Below are positions 48,001-56,649 of a stretch of DNA of 57,500 nucleotides, in pieces. The first letter of the stretch is position 1. Every line of letters starts with the position of its first letter. Location of the stretch: NCBI GenBank assembly GCA_009760855.2, contig WPIO01000005.1:12947501-13005000 (forward strand). Reading direction: 5' to 3'. Source of the DNA: Cristatella mucedo (Eukaryota > Bryozoa > Phylactolaemata > Cristatellidae). The notes under the pieces are model-generated. The model did no database searches, was not told the origin of the DNA, and saw only the letters and a program-made list of their open reading frames with translations. Both the position numbers and the translations under genes were made by a program.

Positions 48001-51000
48001 TCGCCACTCGGAAAATGAGAACAGATCCGTTTGTGAGCAGCTAAGGTGGCAAGCTAGACGTATAGCATCGGTGTAATTAGTGTCGACAGAGCCAGGTGGG
48101 AAAGGGGTTGCTGACTAGCTAAAGGGGGAACAGTGACCTGGGCCACCTACTATTCCTACACTGCCGCACACTAACTGTCACTAACAATGAAAGTATGTTC
48201 TACTGTTACTCGATGAGCAACCGCCGAGTTTGCGTCAAATAAACAATAGGATTGTGTACTGTAATTTTTCGTTACTTCCTAGTCTAGCGCAGCCTACATA
48301 GAAATCTTGCTGGTCTTGCCGTGCCCCTCGCCCCATAAAAATTCTGGCTCCTCTTTAGGATGTAGTACGATGCAGTACGATGCCCTGCTCTCTGCCTGAT
48401 AAAGACAACGCTTCGGATACAGGTATACACTATTCGTGGGGAAAGGACTCTATGTATGACTAAAATGTTCTACTGTGTTTACATCATGCTGCTTTGCTGC
48501 GTGTCACATGCTGCACACACTCGTTTAACATTCGTGTACTGTGATTACGTTATTGCACCAACGTGAGGCGTGCTGCTGAAAAGGCCCAGTACCTCACCTC
48601 CCACCTCTCCGGCGGTCGCTCCATTGCTGATGCAAGCTCTCACTCCCCACCTCCGCCCATGCGCTGCATCATGAGATGTCGGCCTACCAGCATATCAGGG
48701 GTCTACCGTGCATACGGCACCTTTATCAAGTGGCGCTACGCTGCCTGAACCCTGGATGGGCTTAATGTCTGGTCACTGCTCGGCTGTGCATGCCTTCCTC
48801 TCAGCTCTCAGATTCTTGAACAAGCATGATTGCTCCCGATAGTCCCCCCCCTTATGGCTCGCTCGAATCGACAATCTCGATCGAGCACGACTGGCACGGC
48901 ACAAAATAGCCAACACTCCTGTGCGACTAACCCTAATCATCTGAATCTTTCAATGCTCGGCCGTGACGAATCGACAGTGATGGCGAGGTATCCGCTCGTT
49001 CTCTACAAACGATGCCGTTGCCCGAGGCCGAGCTGTCGGCTGCACCGACCATAGAAAATCGCTACATGGTTGCTTAAGGTGCACAAAGTAGTACGGGTTC
49101 AACTCCCGAGACCAGGACGACACATACTCACTCAAGCACGCGGAGTGTCACCAGAGCTCCTCCCACACGCAATGCACAGTAAGCACGTCTCAATCTTACC
49201 AAGTTCATTTTTATGACTGGGCAGGAGCGCATGACCTTGACCCGTGCCAGCAAGTGGCAGCGGCCGACCGAATCAGGAATGCGCAGGCAGGGAGCGCATC
49301 CTATCTGCAGCCAGCTGCATTGCGCCGCCACCAGGCTTTTACCCAGTCGCAATGCATGAGCTTCTCCTATGCAGACAAGTCGCCATTATAAATCCTATGC
49401 AGACAAATCGCCAAGAAGACAGGTGACAGAAGACCACACCAGCCCCTTCCCTTGGACATGACAGCAGCACGGCTGCGTGCCCTCGGGTAGCCAGCTTAAC
49501 CATACCTAGTTCATGGTATGCTGCTTCGCCTGCGTCCCGGGATGCAGCTGACTTGGGCGATCTGATGACGTCTCGAAGAGTTTCTGCCCTATTCATGTAT
49601 TCTTGAGCCTGCAGACAAAGCAAAGCGCCGATTCAAACAGGAGCCGAGGTAAGAGAGCAAGAGGTGCCTTCGCTGCAATCCTGCGACCAGGCAGCTGGCG
49701 CAGCCAACACCACCTTCTTCCTCAGGGCTGCCTGCTTCCGTTCGTCTGTTTCATCTGAACGAAATAAACAACGACGAGCTCGTGATCCGAGGTCGACGCA
49801 ACGAGCATTGTCGGCATGCACAAGGGCACAGAACAGATCGCTGCGGTGGCGGCAGAGTGTGGCACTGCTCAGCAAGTTGGTTGCTGACGATAGGGCAGCT
49901 CTGGACTGGACATGGCAGCAGCAGGCCGAGTGGGAGTGGGCGGCAGCTACAGCGCGTGGCCGGAGACAGTGGATGCCCAAACAGCCGGGAAGCATGCATC
50001 CAACAGAGCGTAGAACCGGCGGCTGAGATCCAGAGCTAGCTACCTCACATCCGCCACGCTCTTTCGTGAGCGCGACCAGGATTGTGGATCCGGCGGCTCC
50101 AAGAGGCCCCTTACTTACAGTCAATGGCAGGTACGAAGTGCTCCAGTGCCTTGCAGTACAGGTTCACGGCAGTGGGCAGATCGTTGGCAGCATCGGCAGC
50201 TACAGCTGCCGTGACAAGCTTCGTCTGTGAACGAGGGAACGATGGCCGACAAATAAAAAATAAGTAAAACAAAGCACTTGGATACACCAAGAACGCAGTG
50301 CACAATCAAGCCAGGACCCGAAACACGAGGTTAAGGACATCTTTCACAAAGGCTGTTGCCAGGCCACTCATTAGGAAGGCAGCACTTGATCAGGAGAATT
50401 AAAGCAACTTCTGCCAAGTCTCCCTGCTGCCGCTCCTATCAAGGACACTGAAATGTGTGGTGGCAGGCCAGTTGAAGCCAAGAGTAAAGTGCCTGCTCTT
50501 CAAAAATCAGGTTGTGGGTTCGAGTCTTTTAGTGGGCAACCCCACATCGCCCACTGCAAGCGGCAATGATAGCCGTTTATGCCCTTCTGCTGCTAAATAA
50601 ATGAGGCTGTTGAATCAATTAATCTTACTATAACTCCAAAATCAAACTTCGGACCTAGAAAGTTCCATTCAGATTTTAGAGCTAAACGCCCGGCAGAGTC
50701 AAAACTGCTTCAAGTGTATAACGACCTTTGCGGGAATGATGAATTAGGTAAAGTCAACCTACTAGTTCTGCCAGATCTTTGGCGGGGCTTGATACTATTG
50801 ATCACCAAATCCTTTTCTCTCATCTCATCTGGGCACCACTGGCACTGCACAGCAACGGTGTAGGTACTACCTTAGTGGGAGACTTCAGAGCATTGATGTC
50901 ACTGGGCAGTAGTCATCCGAGGCGCCTCTAAAGAAACAAGGATCTGTGCTTGGTCCACCATATTTCACAATTTATACTCAACCCCTTGCCGATGCTCTAG

Positions 51001-51730
51001 GGTTTCATTTTTATGCAGATGACACACAACTGTACCTGTGCTTTGATCCCGACTATCGTGCTTTGATCCCATCCAGCATTCCAGCAGGCAGAACTCTCTC
51101 AACTCCCTTGCAGCTTGTATTGCTGAAATTTGTGCTTGGATGGAAGCAAACTGTCACAAACTGAATGACGATACAACCATTATGGGCAACCTAGTGTTAT
51201 TCGGAAATTGGACCATTAACCTTAAAAATGGGTTGAGCCAGAGTATATTCTTTAGCATCTGATCGCAATCTGAGTGTCCTGTTCCAAAGTAAGACTCCTC
51301 ACTGGATGACCATGTCAGTTTCAGAGTCAAGCCTGTGTTTATTTCAGCTATGTACTAGTGCAAAATTCAGGCCTGGTGAGATCGAGATACCACAGCCAAG
51401 CTGGCTCAATTGTGATGTCCCATCTAGATTTAATTAACTTACCATTAGCAGGTCTTCCTGCCGGTGCGATGAGACGCTTTCATTTGGTGCAACTCACTCC
51501 CGACTGAAGCCGGCACATCCCCTAGCTTGACATTTTAAAAGATGCTAAAAACCACCTGCTCCTCACAGCATTTACTTCGTGTTCGGGATTTGTCCTTTGT
51601 GGGCAAAAGCGTGCTGACACTGCTCACGTTATCACTAACCAATGGACAGCTACCTGTCCAGCATATGCAGAGTGCCTACAAAGAAATTTAGCTCTAGGGC
51701 GTTATAAACAATTCACATCATTATTACTGA

Positions 51731-51771
<41 letters not shown>

Positions 51772-53208
51772 GGGCTTCACTGACAAGGCTGCATTGGAGG
51801 ACAGCGACAATGAGGCAGCTCTCTCGGCAGGCTGAGCCGGCCGGCGCTTACCGCCCGCTGCAGGCTGTCCTTGCTTGGTGCGTGCTCCAGGTCGACGAAC
51901 GGATGTGCAAAGAACGCCTCGAACGATAGGCGTTTCTCCGACTGCCGCTGCAGCAAGCCTTTCAGCAGGTCCCTGCACTTGTCTGACACCGCTTCGTTGT
52001 ATGGGAGCTGGGAAAGCAACGAAAAGTAGGGGCGCTAGCCACGACCTAACGACAGTGCGCTGCGCCGACGTTCGGTGCAAGAGCTGAAGCTCGCAGGCGC
52101 TCGCAGCTCGAAGGCCGACCGACATGAGCGGTGGTCGGCGATGCAGACCAGGAGCGAGTTTTAGGAACTAGCGAACCGCGCCTAGTGCTGCTGCTGCTCA
52201 GGGCTACATGGAGACATGGTGCCGGGATGAGGGCTCACCTTCCCCTCCCCCCACGAAGCTGAGATTTTGTCCTCTTCATGGTAACTATAATCGTTCGGCG
52301 ATGATTTTTGCAATAGAAAGAGGCACAGGCGGTTCTCCTGGCAATTCGCTTGTGTCAAACTTGACCAGCAACGACGCCAAACTCGGTCCCACCCAGACTG
52401 ATTGCAAAAAGCCAAGCCTGCGAAGCGGCAACGACCCGTACCCGGTAGGTAGTCGGAGCGCAATAGCGCTCACGTAATCTGCCACTGGCCCAGCCGATGG
52501 CCGGCTTGGGCGATGGGCACTTGAGCACTCCTGACCGACTCGAGCGCAAAGTAAAGGCAGGCTGATTCAACAGCTTCATCTATATAGCAGCAGAAGAGCC
52601 TGCTGCCAGCAGCTATCATCCTGCTAACAGCAGGTAATAACTGATTGTCAGCTGCAGGACTCGAACCCACGATCTGGGTCGAGAAGTGAGAGCACCTTGT
52701 ACCAGTTCAGTTTGCCGACAGTGTGGCTCGGTATTTGGCCTAGTATTCGGTCATGCAAGCTAAGATTTATTTACCTCATACCTGTATATCTCTAGGAAGA
52801 GAGCAAGTTTTCGTCTGTGCCAGACAACTGCCTTATTATTATTATTAATATCTCAGACATATGCAAGGTACAGCCTATTATATGTTAGCGCAGCACCGAC
52901 CTAGGTATGAGGCAGCAAAGCAAATCATAGTGATCATCCAGGTGGGGGCAACAAGTATCGGCTTCCACGAGTCTCACTCCCCCTCCCCCCAGCAGAGCGT
53001 GTCTCTGCATGGGTCCATCATAAGCTAGAAATGATAAATAGTCTGCACTATTGACTATTGCACATACACCGGTATGCTGATGCAGGTGCATGACCTGGAA
53101 CCTATGCTAACTCACATGTGCATGTATGCATCGTATGAAAGTCCGGGTGTGCCGGTGTAGGTGTAAGAGCACTGTGAGCTGCCTCTAAAGGCATGCAAGT
53201 ACATTAGC

Positions 53209-53265
<57 letters not shown>

Positions 53266-54738
53266 GGAGGAGGGAGGGAGGCAAAGAAGGCTGTGCAACC
53301 AAAGGGATGAATTACGGTGGGTGGTGTGATGAGAATAGCTTGTGTGTACGCATAAGCATTCACGAGAGACCGCAGGCAACTGCTCATCACAGAGCAGCAA
53401 AATGGCTTTGAGAAACGCAGCACTCACTGACCCTGGACATTGGCTGCCGTGCTCATTAATTAGGTCATAGGCAGGCATACCGAGTTAAGTAATATACTAC
53501 GTCTTCATCAGCCTCAGGCAAGCTAACTAAGGGGTGCTACAGCCACAGATTTACAAAAGCACAGCAGCCAAAGTATGTCTACCGTGAGACTAAAGAGCGG
53601 AACAAGATTCACTGCCGGCCAGGTGGCCGGTGTTCCACCAGCCAGCCAGAAAATACAGCTTCACCAGTGACCATACTATTCGGTATTCGACTTTTCATTC
53701 CCATTCCCGCTTCTATTACCATTCAAATCCAATCCTGGATGCCACTACTTCTGCCAGGGCTCATGCATTGGGAATCTCTCACGGGAGCTATGACGATGTG
53801 ATGTGAGCCGTGATGGCACACTAGGTAAGGCAGTTGCTTTCACGACCTCGGTCCCGAGGTCGTGGGTTCGATTCCTGCGGTGGGCGGTCCTTTATCACCA
53901 CTGCAAGCGGTGGTGATAGCCGTAAAGGCTCTTCTGTCGCTATACAAAAGAGGCTGTTTAATCAGCTAGGATTTATTTTATTTATTTATTTAAACACGAT
54001 AATGGGACACATTTTCAATATCTATTACATTGCTTCGAGGTGCCCACAAAAATGATAAGTATACTAACAATACATTTGTATAGCACCCTCAGAGAACTTA
54101 ATCTCTGTCTAGGCACTTTACATATGCTGTAAAGGAAACATGATCGTCTGATAACTGGTAACAAGAACAGTGTCAACATGCATACTATGGTTAGTGGTAC
54201 CATGCAAAGTGTCAGCATACAAACAGGGTTAGCTCAAGTATTTCTCCGCTGTTCAAGTGCTAACCTAATTGCGTGAATTAGCATTGTCTCAATAGAATAC
54301 TTGCTGCGAGCGTTGCAATATAGCGCATGCTAGCAGGCAGCTCCTCGACTGGGGTGTACAACCTGCAGGCAAACGGGTGCTGAGGGTAAAGCAGCAACAG
54401 CAAACTGCAGGGATCGCTAGCCTGCACCGGAGTGGAGGATCCCCGAGCCTCACTGGCAGGCAATAATGCACACGAGCCTTGAGATGCAGCAGGAGCTCAG
54501 CCTCACAGTGAACTCACACGGCAAGCAGACAGTCTTCATCGAGCTCCCAGCATCCCTCCTCCCGCACACGCTGCACAGCACGACGAGCAAAGGCGCATGA
54601 GGCTTTCGCACGCTTAATAACAAAACTGCCCAGTGCGAAAAGGAGCAACACTTACTTCAACTGGTGCAGTGTCTTTTATCTTGGCGATCACTTCCTCGAT
54701 GGTTGCCGATGCAAATGGCGCTTGTCCAAACAGGCACT
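32872..54738 (-). CDS. ULK3: ULK3-like serine/threonine kinase, 3' part (spliced, 5' beyond window)
   Basis: ULK3 is a kinase with C-terminal MIT domains. It phosphorylates GLI factors in Hedgehog signalling and ESCRT-III subunits at the abscission checkpoint. Exons in order: 54656-54738, 51852-52007, 50119-50224, 49714-49754, 49506-49608, 47514-47587, 45805-45883, 32872-33081, about 280 residues. The first two encode the C-lobe end (ECLFGQAPFAS; SFEAFFAHPFVDLEH). The next three form a MIT domain (NLYCKALEHFVPAID). Later exons give a second MIT-like segment. Phases match at the first six junctions. Between 45805 and 33081 (12.7 kb) phase 1 meets phase 0, so a short exon is unseen. The catalytic HRD and DFG motifs are beyond the window. 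Confidence 0.88.
33595..34085 (-). mobile_element. LINE-B copy
   Basis: Close relative of 27455-28125: TCTCCATATGTAACTCCACA, TGTGGGTGTTATGCAG, GCTTTCGGTACGCATTCGGT. The minus strand gives ADYGTSSPTALSCYFHAAHY. Several frameshifts. Confidence 0.8.
34086..35645. other. Distal part of large ULK3 intron, no gene recognised
   Basis: Open frames at 34157-34642 (minus) and 35070-35441 (plus) have no known domain and no splice evidence. The short missing ULK3 exon could be in this intron, but I did not find it. Confidence 0.4.
35646..36650 (-). mobile_element. LINE-A-related copy reaching the RT active site
   Basis: From 36625 on the minus strand: FYSDDMQLYLCCDPSLPSSA is reverse transcriptase motif C, with S in place of the usual A of YADD. 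It then runs through many breaks to LHRLPIKHQINFSVLSP and a tail hairpin (minus) at 35650-35720. One of the two longest LINE copies here. Confidence 0.75.
36651..37400. other. ULK3 intron, nothing recognised
   Basis: AT-rich sequence without coding signal. A T run lies near 36692. Confidence 0.4.
37405..37485 (+). mobile_element. LINE-A tail, diverged
   Basis: AAGTGTCTAGAGTGAGATTT, AGTACTCTTATGATGCTGCT, CAAATGTATTGTTATTTTTA. Confidence 0.5.
37490..38805. other. ULK3 intron, nothing recognised
   Basis: No exon-like frame on the minus strand fits the missing ULK3 segment. A plus-strand frame at 38623-38967 overlaps the repeat that starts at 38806. Confidence 0.4.
38806..39022 (+). repeat. Unclassified dispersed repeat, copy 1
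   Basis: Homologous to 48090-48290. Shared stretches include CTATTCCTAC, TATGTTCTACTG, and ACTCGATGAGCAAC. Neither LINE, SINE nor Tc1 features are seen. Confidence 0.7.
39330..40350 (-). mobile_element. LINE-A-related copy, 3' half
   Basis: Tail hairpin at 39330-39400. On the minus strand, FLTSRLDFCNKQLVGLPACA, FQLVQNSVAKLICRKC, LLISLHWLPIIKQH, LSLTFRSIHSL lie at 39869-40174. Degenerate upstream coding reaches about 40350. Confidence 0.8.
40455..40510 (-). mobile_element. LINE-A/SINE-1 tail remnant
   Basis: CTGTATAGCACCCTAAGAGA, ACTTGAAACTCTAACCAGGC, GCTTAG. Confidence 0.5.
40708..40970 (-). mobile_element. LINE-A tail and 3' UTR
   Basis: CGTAATAATAATAATACACT, AAAGCACCCTCAGAGAACTC, TGCTGCAAAGGAAACACGAT, GGGTCAGCATGCAAGTGTGG, up to AAGGACGAATCACAAAG. 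Confidence 0.85.
41030..41125 (+). mobile_element. LINE-A tail ending in an ATA/ATT palindrome
   Basis: ACCAAATGTAAAGTGGATAA, AGATTGAGTTCTCAGAGGGC, GCTATATCAAATGTATAATA. An AAT run is followed directly by an ATT run (about 41089-41124), which is self-complementary. Confidence 0.7.
41126..42744. other. ULK3 intron, nothing recognised
   Basis: A SINE-2 remnant is likely at 41641-41690 (GGCTAGTTCAACAGCCTCAT). Minus-strand open frames at 41788-42156 and 42169-42532 show no known domain. Confidence 0.4.
42745..42970 (-). mobile_element. Degenerate LINE C-terminal fragment
   Basis: A minus-strand frame includes WYSLPADITSPGL, like the WNSLP..I..... end of the LINE ORFs. An AATAATAATAATAACAATAC tail (plus view) lies at about 42751. 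Confidence 0.35.
42970..43230 (-). mobile_element. Tc1/mariner-like transposase fragment
   Basis: Homologous to 57200-57440. On the minus strand AGAAAGGTATTAAAGGCTGG, then AGCACCATCCTCAAGTTGAA correspond to AGGAAGCTAGCTAAGACTGG, then AACACCATCCAAAATTTGGA. The peptide YNVRKVLKAGNPEN resembles the second helix-turn-helix linker of mariner-type transposases. Confidence 0.45.
43390..44245 (+). mobile_element. LINE-A 3' half
   Basis: Starts in ARNLGIMFQSDISIRHQLHS, then AFVTSHLDFCNxLLAGLSAC. Frame breaks follow, then LAPAYLPELLPYQAKHHT, PRTNLKPFGDRAFSLYAPKA. The 3' UTR, hairpin and ATT tail end at 44245. Confidence 0.85.
44371..45106 (+). mobile_element. SINE-2 interrupted by a LINE-A
   Basis: Left part 44371-44455: TCGATTCGTATCCTGCAGTT, GGTGATCCTTTATTGGCAAC, TGCAAGCGGTGGTACTAGCC. 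Right part 45044-45106: CTTTAAGGCTCTTTTGCAGC, GAGGCTGCTAAATCAGCTAG. The two parts join to make the SINE-2 body. The 10-base CTAGCCTTTA is present at both junctions. Confidence 0.75.
44456..45043 (-). mobile_element. LINE-A, 5' truncated, inserted in SINE-2
   Basis: Tail and hairpin at 44456-44540, 3' UTR to 44720. On the minus strand RLVCREHRSCHITPLLADLH, WLPVKQRIDFKV, then (after frame breaks) FGDRAFSSNAPKAWNSLPTC. It is among the least diverged LINE-A copies in the window. Confidence 0.85.
45110..45804. other. ULK3 intron near its 5' end
   Basis: Contains an AT-dinucleotide array at 45336-45372. No exon is recognised. Confidence 0.45.
45805..45883 (-). CDS. ULK3: ULK3 exon, second MIT-like segment, GC donor
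   Basis: Acceptor TCTTGCTTGTAG, phase 0. CAGAGGSRDELNKYQQNLEV, LIKLSQ plus one base. The donor is GCAAGT, a GC-AG intron. Spacing (A..LY...L..L..L) resembles the second MIT helix pair of ULK3. Confidence 0.7.
45884..47204. other. ULK3 intron, nothing recognised
   Basis: Apparent frames on both strands are short and lack splice context. No repeat family was identified. Confidence 0.4.
47205..47300 (-). mobile_element. LINE-A tail, diverged
   Basis: ATAACAATAACAATAACAAT, TAACACCCTAAGAGACATAA, ATCTCTTCTAAGACACTTCA, TATGCAGTACAGGAAGG. Confidence 0.6.
47514..47587 (-). CDS. ULK3: ULK3 exon
   Basis: The acceptor TGCTCTACTTTTAG supplies two bases to the split Val codon. Then TLSKSSGLTRLTAAVETMGK, LRSE. 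It ends in phase 0 at GTGAGT. This matches the region of vertebrate ULK3 that starts its second MIT-like domain. Confidence 0.78.
47849..47887. repeat. (CA)n/(CG)n alternating purine-pyrimidine tract
   Basis: 39 bases of unbroken alternating pyrimidine-purine, with CA followed by CG steps, then more CA-rich sequence. It is a typical Z-DNA-forming composition. Confidence 0.9.
48090..48290 (+). repeat. Unclassified dispersed repeat, copy 2
   Basis: Partner of 38806-39022; same strand. The block TATGTTCTACTGTTACTCGA, TGAGCAACCGCCGAGTTTGC is the best conserved. Confidence 0.7.
48291..49505. other. ULK3 intron, nothing recognised
   Basis: Moderate GC. Open frames are short and unsupported. A GGGTTCAACTCCCGAG near 49095 looks like a B box, but no SINE body follows. 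Confidence 0.4.
49506..49608 (-). CDS. ULK3: ULK3 exon, end of first MIT domain
   Basis: The acceptor TTGTCTGCAG gives phase 0. AQEYMNRAETLRDVIRSPKS, AASRDAGEAAYHEL plus one base; the donor is GTATGG. The .YM.RAE.L motif is the diagnostic third helix of MIT domains. Confidence 0.85.
49714..49754 (-). CDS. ULK3: ULK3 small exon (41 nt), MIT domain
   Basis: The acceptor TTTATTTCGTTCAG completes the split Tyr codon. ETDERKQAALRKK follows, in phase 0 to the next exon. It bridges exactly the YE...RK.A...K linker between MIT helices 2 and 3. The donor GTGGTG is weak. Confidence 0.8.
50119..50224 (-). CDS. ULK3: ULK3 exon, first MIT helices
   Basis: The acceptor CCCTCGTTCACAG gives phase 0. TKLVTAAVAADAANDLPTAV, NLYCKALEHFVPAID plus T. 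The donor is GTAAGT. Strong match to the ALSLYCKALDFFVP-type MIT helix 2 of ULK3. Confidence 0.9.
50487..50622 (+). mobile_element. SINE-2, diverged copy
   Basis: B box GTGGGTTCGAGTCTTTTAGT, body CCCACTGCAAGCGGCAATGA, 3' end AAATGAGGCTGTTGAATCAA. Confidence 0.75.
50640..51771 (+). mobile_element. LINE-A-related copy with RT domain remains
   Basis: From about 50755: LLVLPDL...GLDTIDHQILF (RT motif A), then at 50945 LGPPYFTIYTQPLADALGFH, FYADDTQLYLCFDP (motif C, intact YADD). The C-terminal remnant and 3' UTR follow. It ends in an ATT array at 51732-51771, 80 bp from a ULK3 exon. It is antisense to ULK3 and heavily decayed. Confidence 0.8.
51852..52007 (-). CDS. ULK3: ULK3 exon, end of kinase domain
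   Basis: The acceptor TTGCTTTCCCAG gives 52 codons in phase 0: LPYNEAVSDKCRDLLKGLLQ, RQSEKRLSFEAFFAHPFVDL, EHAPSKDSLQRA. The donor is GTAAGC. CRDLL..LL......R.SF..FF.HP is kinase subdomain XI of ULK3. Confidence 0.93.
52008..52559. other. ULK3 intron
   Basis: GC-richer near the exon. No other feature is recognised. Confidence 0.45.
52560..52708 (-). mobile_element. SINE-2, diverged copy
   Basis: GCTGATTCAACAGCTTCATC, GCAGCAGAAGAGCCTGCTGC, B-box complement GGACTCGAACCCACGATCTG, then GAGCACCTTGTACCAG. Confidence 0.7.
53211..53280. repeat. (AG)n microsatellite with GGA/GGGA end
   Basis: About 25 AG units followed by AGGAGGGAGGAGGGAGGGAG. Confidence 0.95.
53812..53969 (+). mobile_element. SINE-2, full length (reference copy)
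   Basis: GGCACACTAGGTAAGGCAGT (A-box region), palindrome ACCTCGGTCCCGAGGT, B box CGTGGGTTCGATTCCTGCGG, body CACTGCAAGCGGTGGTGATA. It ends GCTGTTTAATCAGCTAGG before a TTTA repeat. Confidence 0.92.
54065..54235 (-). mobile_element. LINE-A tail and 3' UTR
   Basis: CATTTGTATAGCACCCTCAG, AACTTAATCTCTGTCTAGGC, TAAAGGAAACATGATCGTCT, CATACTATGGTTAGTGGTAC. Confidence 0.75.
54656..54738 (-). CDS. ULK3: ULK3 exon, kinase C-lobe
   Basis: The acceptor GTGTGTTGTCAG brings in two bases (AG, completing Glu of YE). Then CLFGQAPFASATIEEVIAKI, KDTAPVE; the donor is GTAAGT. It joins the next exon in phase to give ...VE-LPYNEA, collinear with the ECLFG.APF...IELPL segment of vertebrate ULK3. It is the first ULK3 exon in the window. 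Confidence 0.92.
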
Positions 54739-55139
54739 CTGACAACACACAGGCTACGGCTTGCAACTAGCACACCAGGGTTCAAGCTCATCGAGTCACT
54801 AGGCACAAGGTTTAATTTACATAAGAAGCCAGGATCTACGAAATGAGCCACCCCCAATCCGAGTGTCAACAAGTGCAAACATTTCTAGAGCACGGCAAAA
54901 CGTGGCACTGAGCTGGCATAATGACATGCGATATCGACTCATTCGAACATAATCGAAAGGAACATCACTGCTGATACAAGTATTTACGAGGGCGAATAGG
55001 TACCACCAACAAGCTGCTATCCCGTCAGTTGGTTGACTCGCTCTTCGTCTAACAGCACTGAAAACATGCGCATGAGGTGTTTCAATATTTTCTATTATCA
55101 GGACTAAGGTTATACATGCACTAATGGGTACTCACATCG

Positions 55140-56139
55140 ATAGTAGGTCGGACCACCCCTGTTCTTAATGATTTACTGCTTTCACCAGGGTATCAACTCG
55201 GTCATGCTTAAGCTGACAAAAAAGCTGCTCGGAGGAAGACGAGATGCTGTTCTCAGCTTCAAGTGAGAGCTCCAACCTGACTTACAGATGCTCAAAAGGG
55301 TTGAGATCAGGAGGTTGGCTTGGCCAACTAATAATGACTCGACACCTGAATCGAATTGCTTCGTTGTGAAGAGCTGCATCGCTGCCCTTGCAGTATGCTT
55401 GGGATCATTATTCATTTGCCAAACGTAGTCCTCCCCCACAAGAGCTCTGGCACAGGGCATGCCAACATTTTTGACGATGTTCATAAGCACATTCCTGCAC
55501 ATAATCCCGTTGATTCGGTATAAAGTTCCTACGCCGAAAGCAAAAAACAAGACCAAACAAGCACACTTCCACCTATGTACTTGACCGTGGACTGAAAGCA
55601 GTCCGGATAGTGCCCTTTGCTTTTTCTTCGACTGACGAAATTCCTCCACTTGCCATCTCCGTGGACCATGAATTTACTTCCACCGGTCCATAAAATACTG
55701 CTCCAGTCGGCAGCTGTAATGTGGGAGTGTTTGCAGGTCCAATGAAGATGGCGTTTTCGTTGTCGTTCGTTAATTAACGGTTTGCTAATTCTTCTGTAAA
55801 TGACGTGCTCCGGAAGCCTCCCACGATCCGTATCAACACTTACAGCCTTGACGGTGGCTTCTTCTAAGGTCTTGGAGAGAGCTCGAAGTGGTGCTTTTTC
55901 CTTCGACCCAGTGCAGCCAGTTTTAGCAGATGGTCATACCTTTTTGCCGTCGAAGGTGGGCAGCCGGAGAGTGGTAAGACGTTCACGCTATCACCTTGAA
56001 AATACTTCTTCAGGTTGTACCTGACAGATCCCTCATTTCAACCAAGCTTCAGTGGTAACTTCACGTTTCTAAGACCCATCATGTGATAAGCAACAATTTG
56101 ATATTAAGTTTCACTATTCTGCTCCTTTATCTTTCCCAT
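55140..56139 (-). pseudogene. Tc1-like transposase pseudogene
   Basis: A full-length but broken Tc1 transposase, in order: MGKIKEQNSET at 56139 (stop just after), a helix-turn-helix (GSVRYNLKKYFQGDSVNVLP, LSGCP), catalytic-domain parts (DWSSILWTGGSKF), GVGTLYRINGIM, VWQMNNDPKHTARAAMQLF, and WPSQPPDLNPFEHL at about 55325-55288. The first catalytic Asp is in a GGSKF context instead of DESKF, so it is lost. Several stops and frameshifts mean it is inactive. Terminal inverted repeats were not identified. It lies in a ULK3 intron, same strand. Confidence 0.88.
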
Positions 56140-56649
56140 AGCAGATAAGCATCGTAGGGGAAGCTCCATGCGAATGGTGCGGCCAGAAGGGGCTAACATA
56201 GAATACATATAATAATAATAGTAATAATAATAATAAATAACTCCCCTCCTGCACACAAGTGCATGACAAAAAATCGTTAGCCGTTTGGGTTGCAAGTCAA
56301 AACTCAAGTTCAATCATTTTCAAAGGTATCATGTCGTTCTAGGCCACCGGGTGTTTTTGTTTCAAACGGTCATCATATACACGGCCATCGACTGGGGCAG
56401 CCGGCCATGATGGTCGCCCACTCGCCTGCACCTTAAGAAAATGTCAAACGTTGTAGTCAGTAAAAGTATGCGCATCGGTTGCAATTAGAAAAAGTAACAT
56501 GTTCTCTCAGTTATCACGTATCAAGTGCTTAACTTATATATTTGTGTAACTTAATAAGACATTGCCCCTCCCATGTTTGCAATGACCTGTCGGACCCGAG
56601 CTGATCAAGCGATCGCAAACATCGGCGGCGGTTATGCTGCTTCAGACTC

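Noticed and set aside
49633-50124. 163-codon minus-strand frame as a gene
   Set aside because: Only the 41-nt piece 49714-49754 fits ULK3. The rest is intron and a shadow of it.
54278-54463. Possible extra ULK3 exon
   Set aside because: The flanking exons (54656-54738 and 51852-52007) join in phase and align contiguously with ULK3, leaving no room for it.
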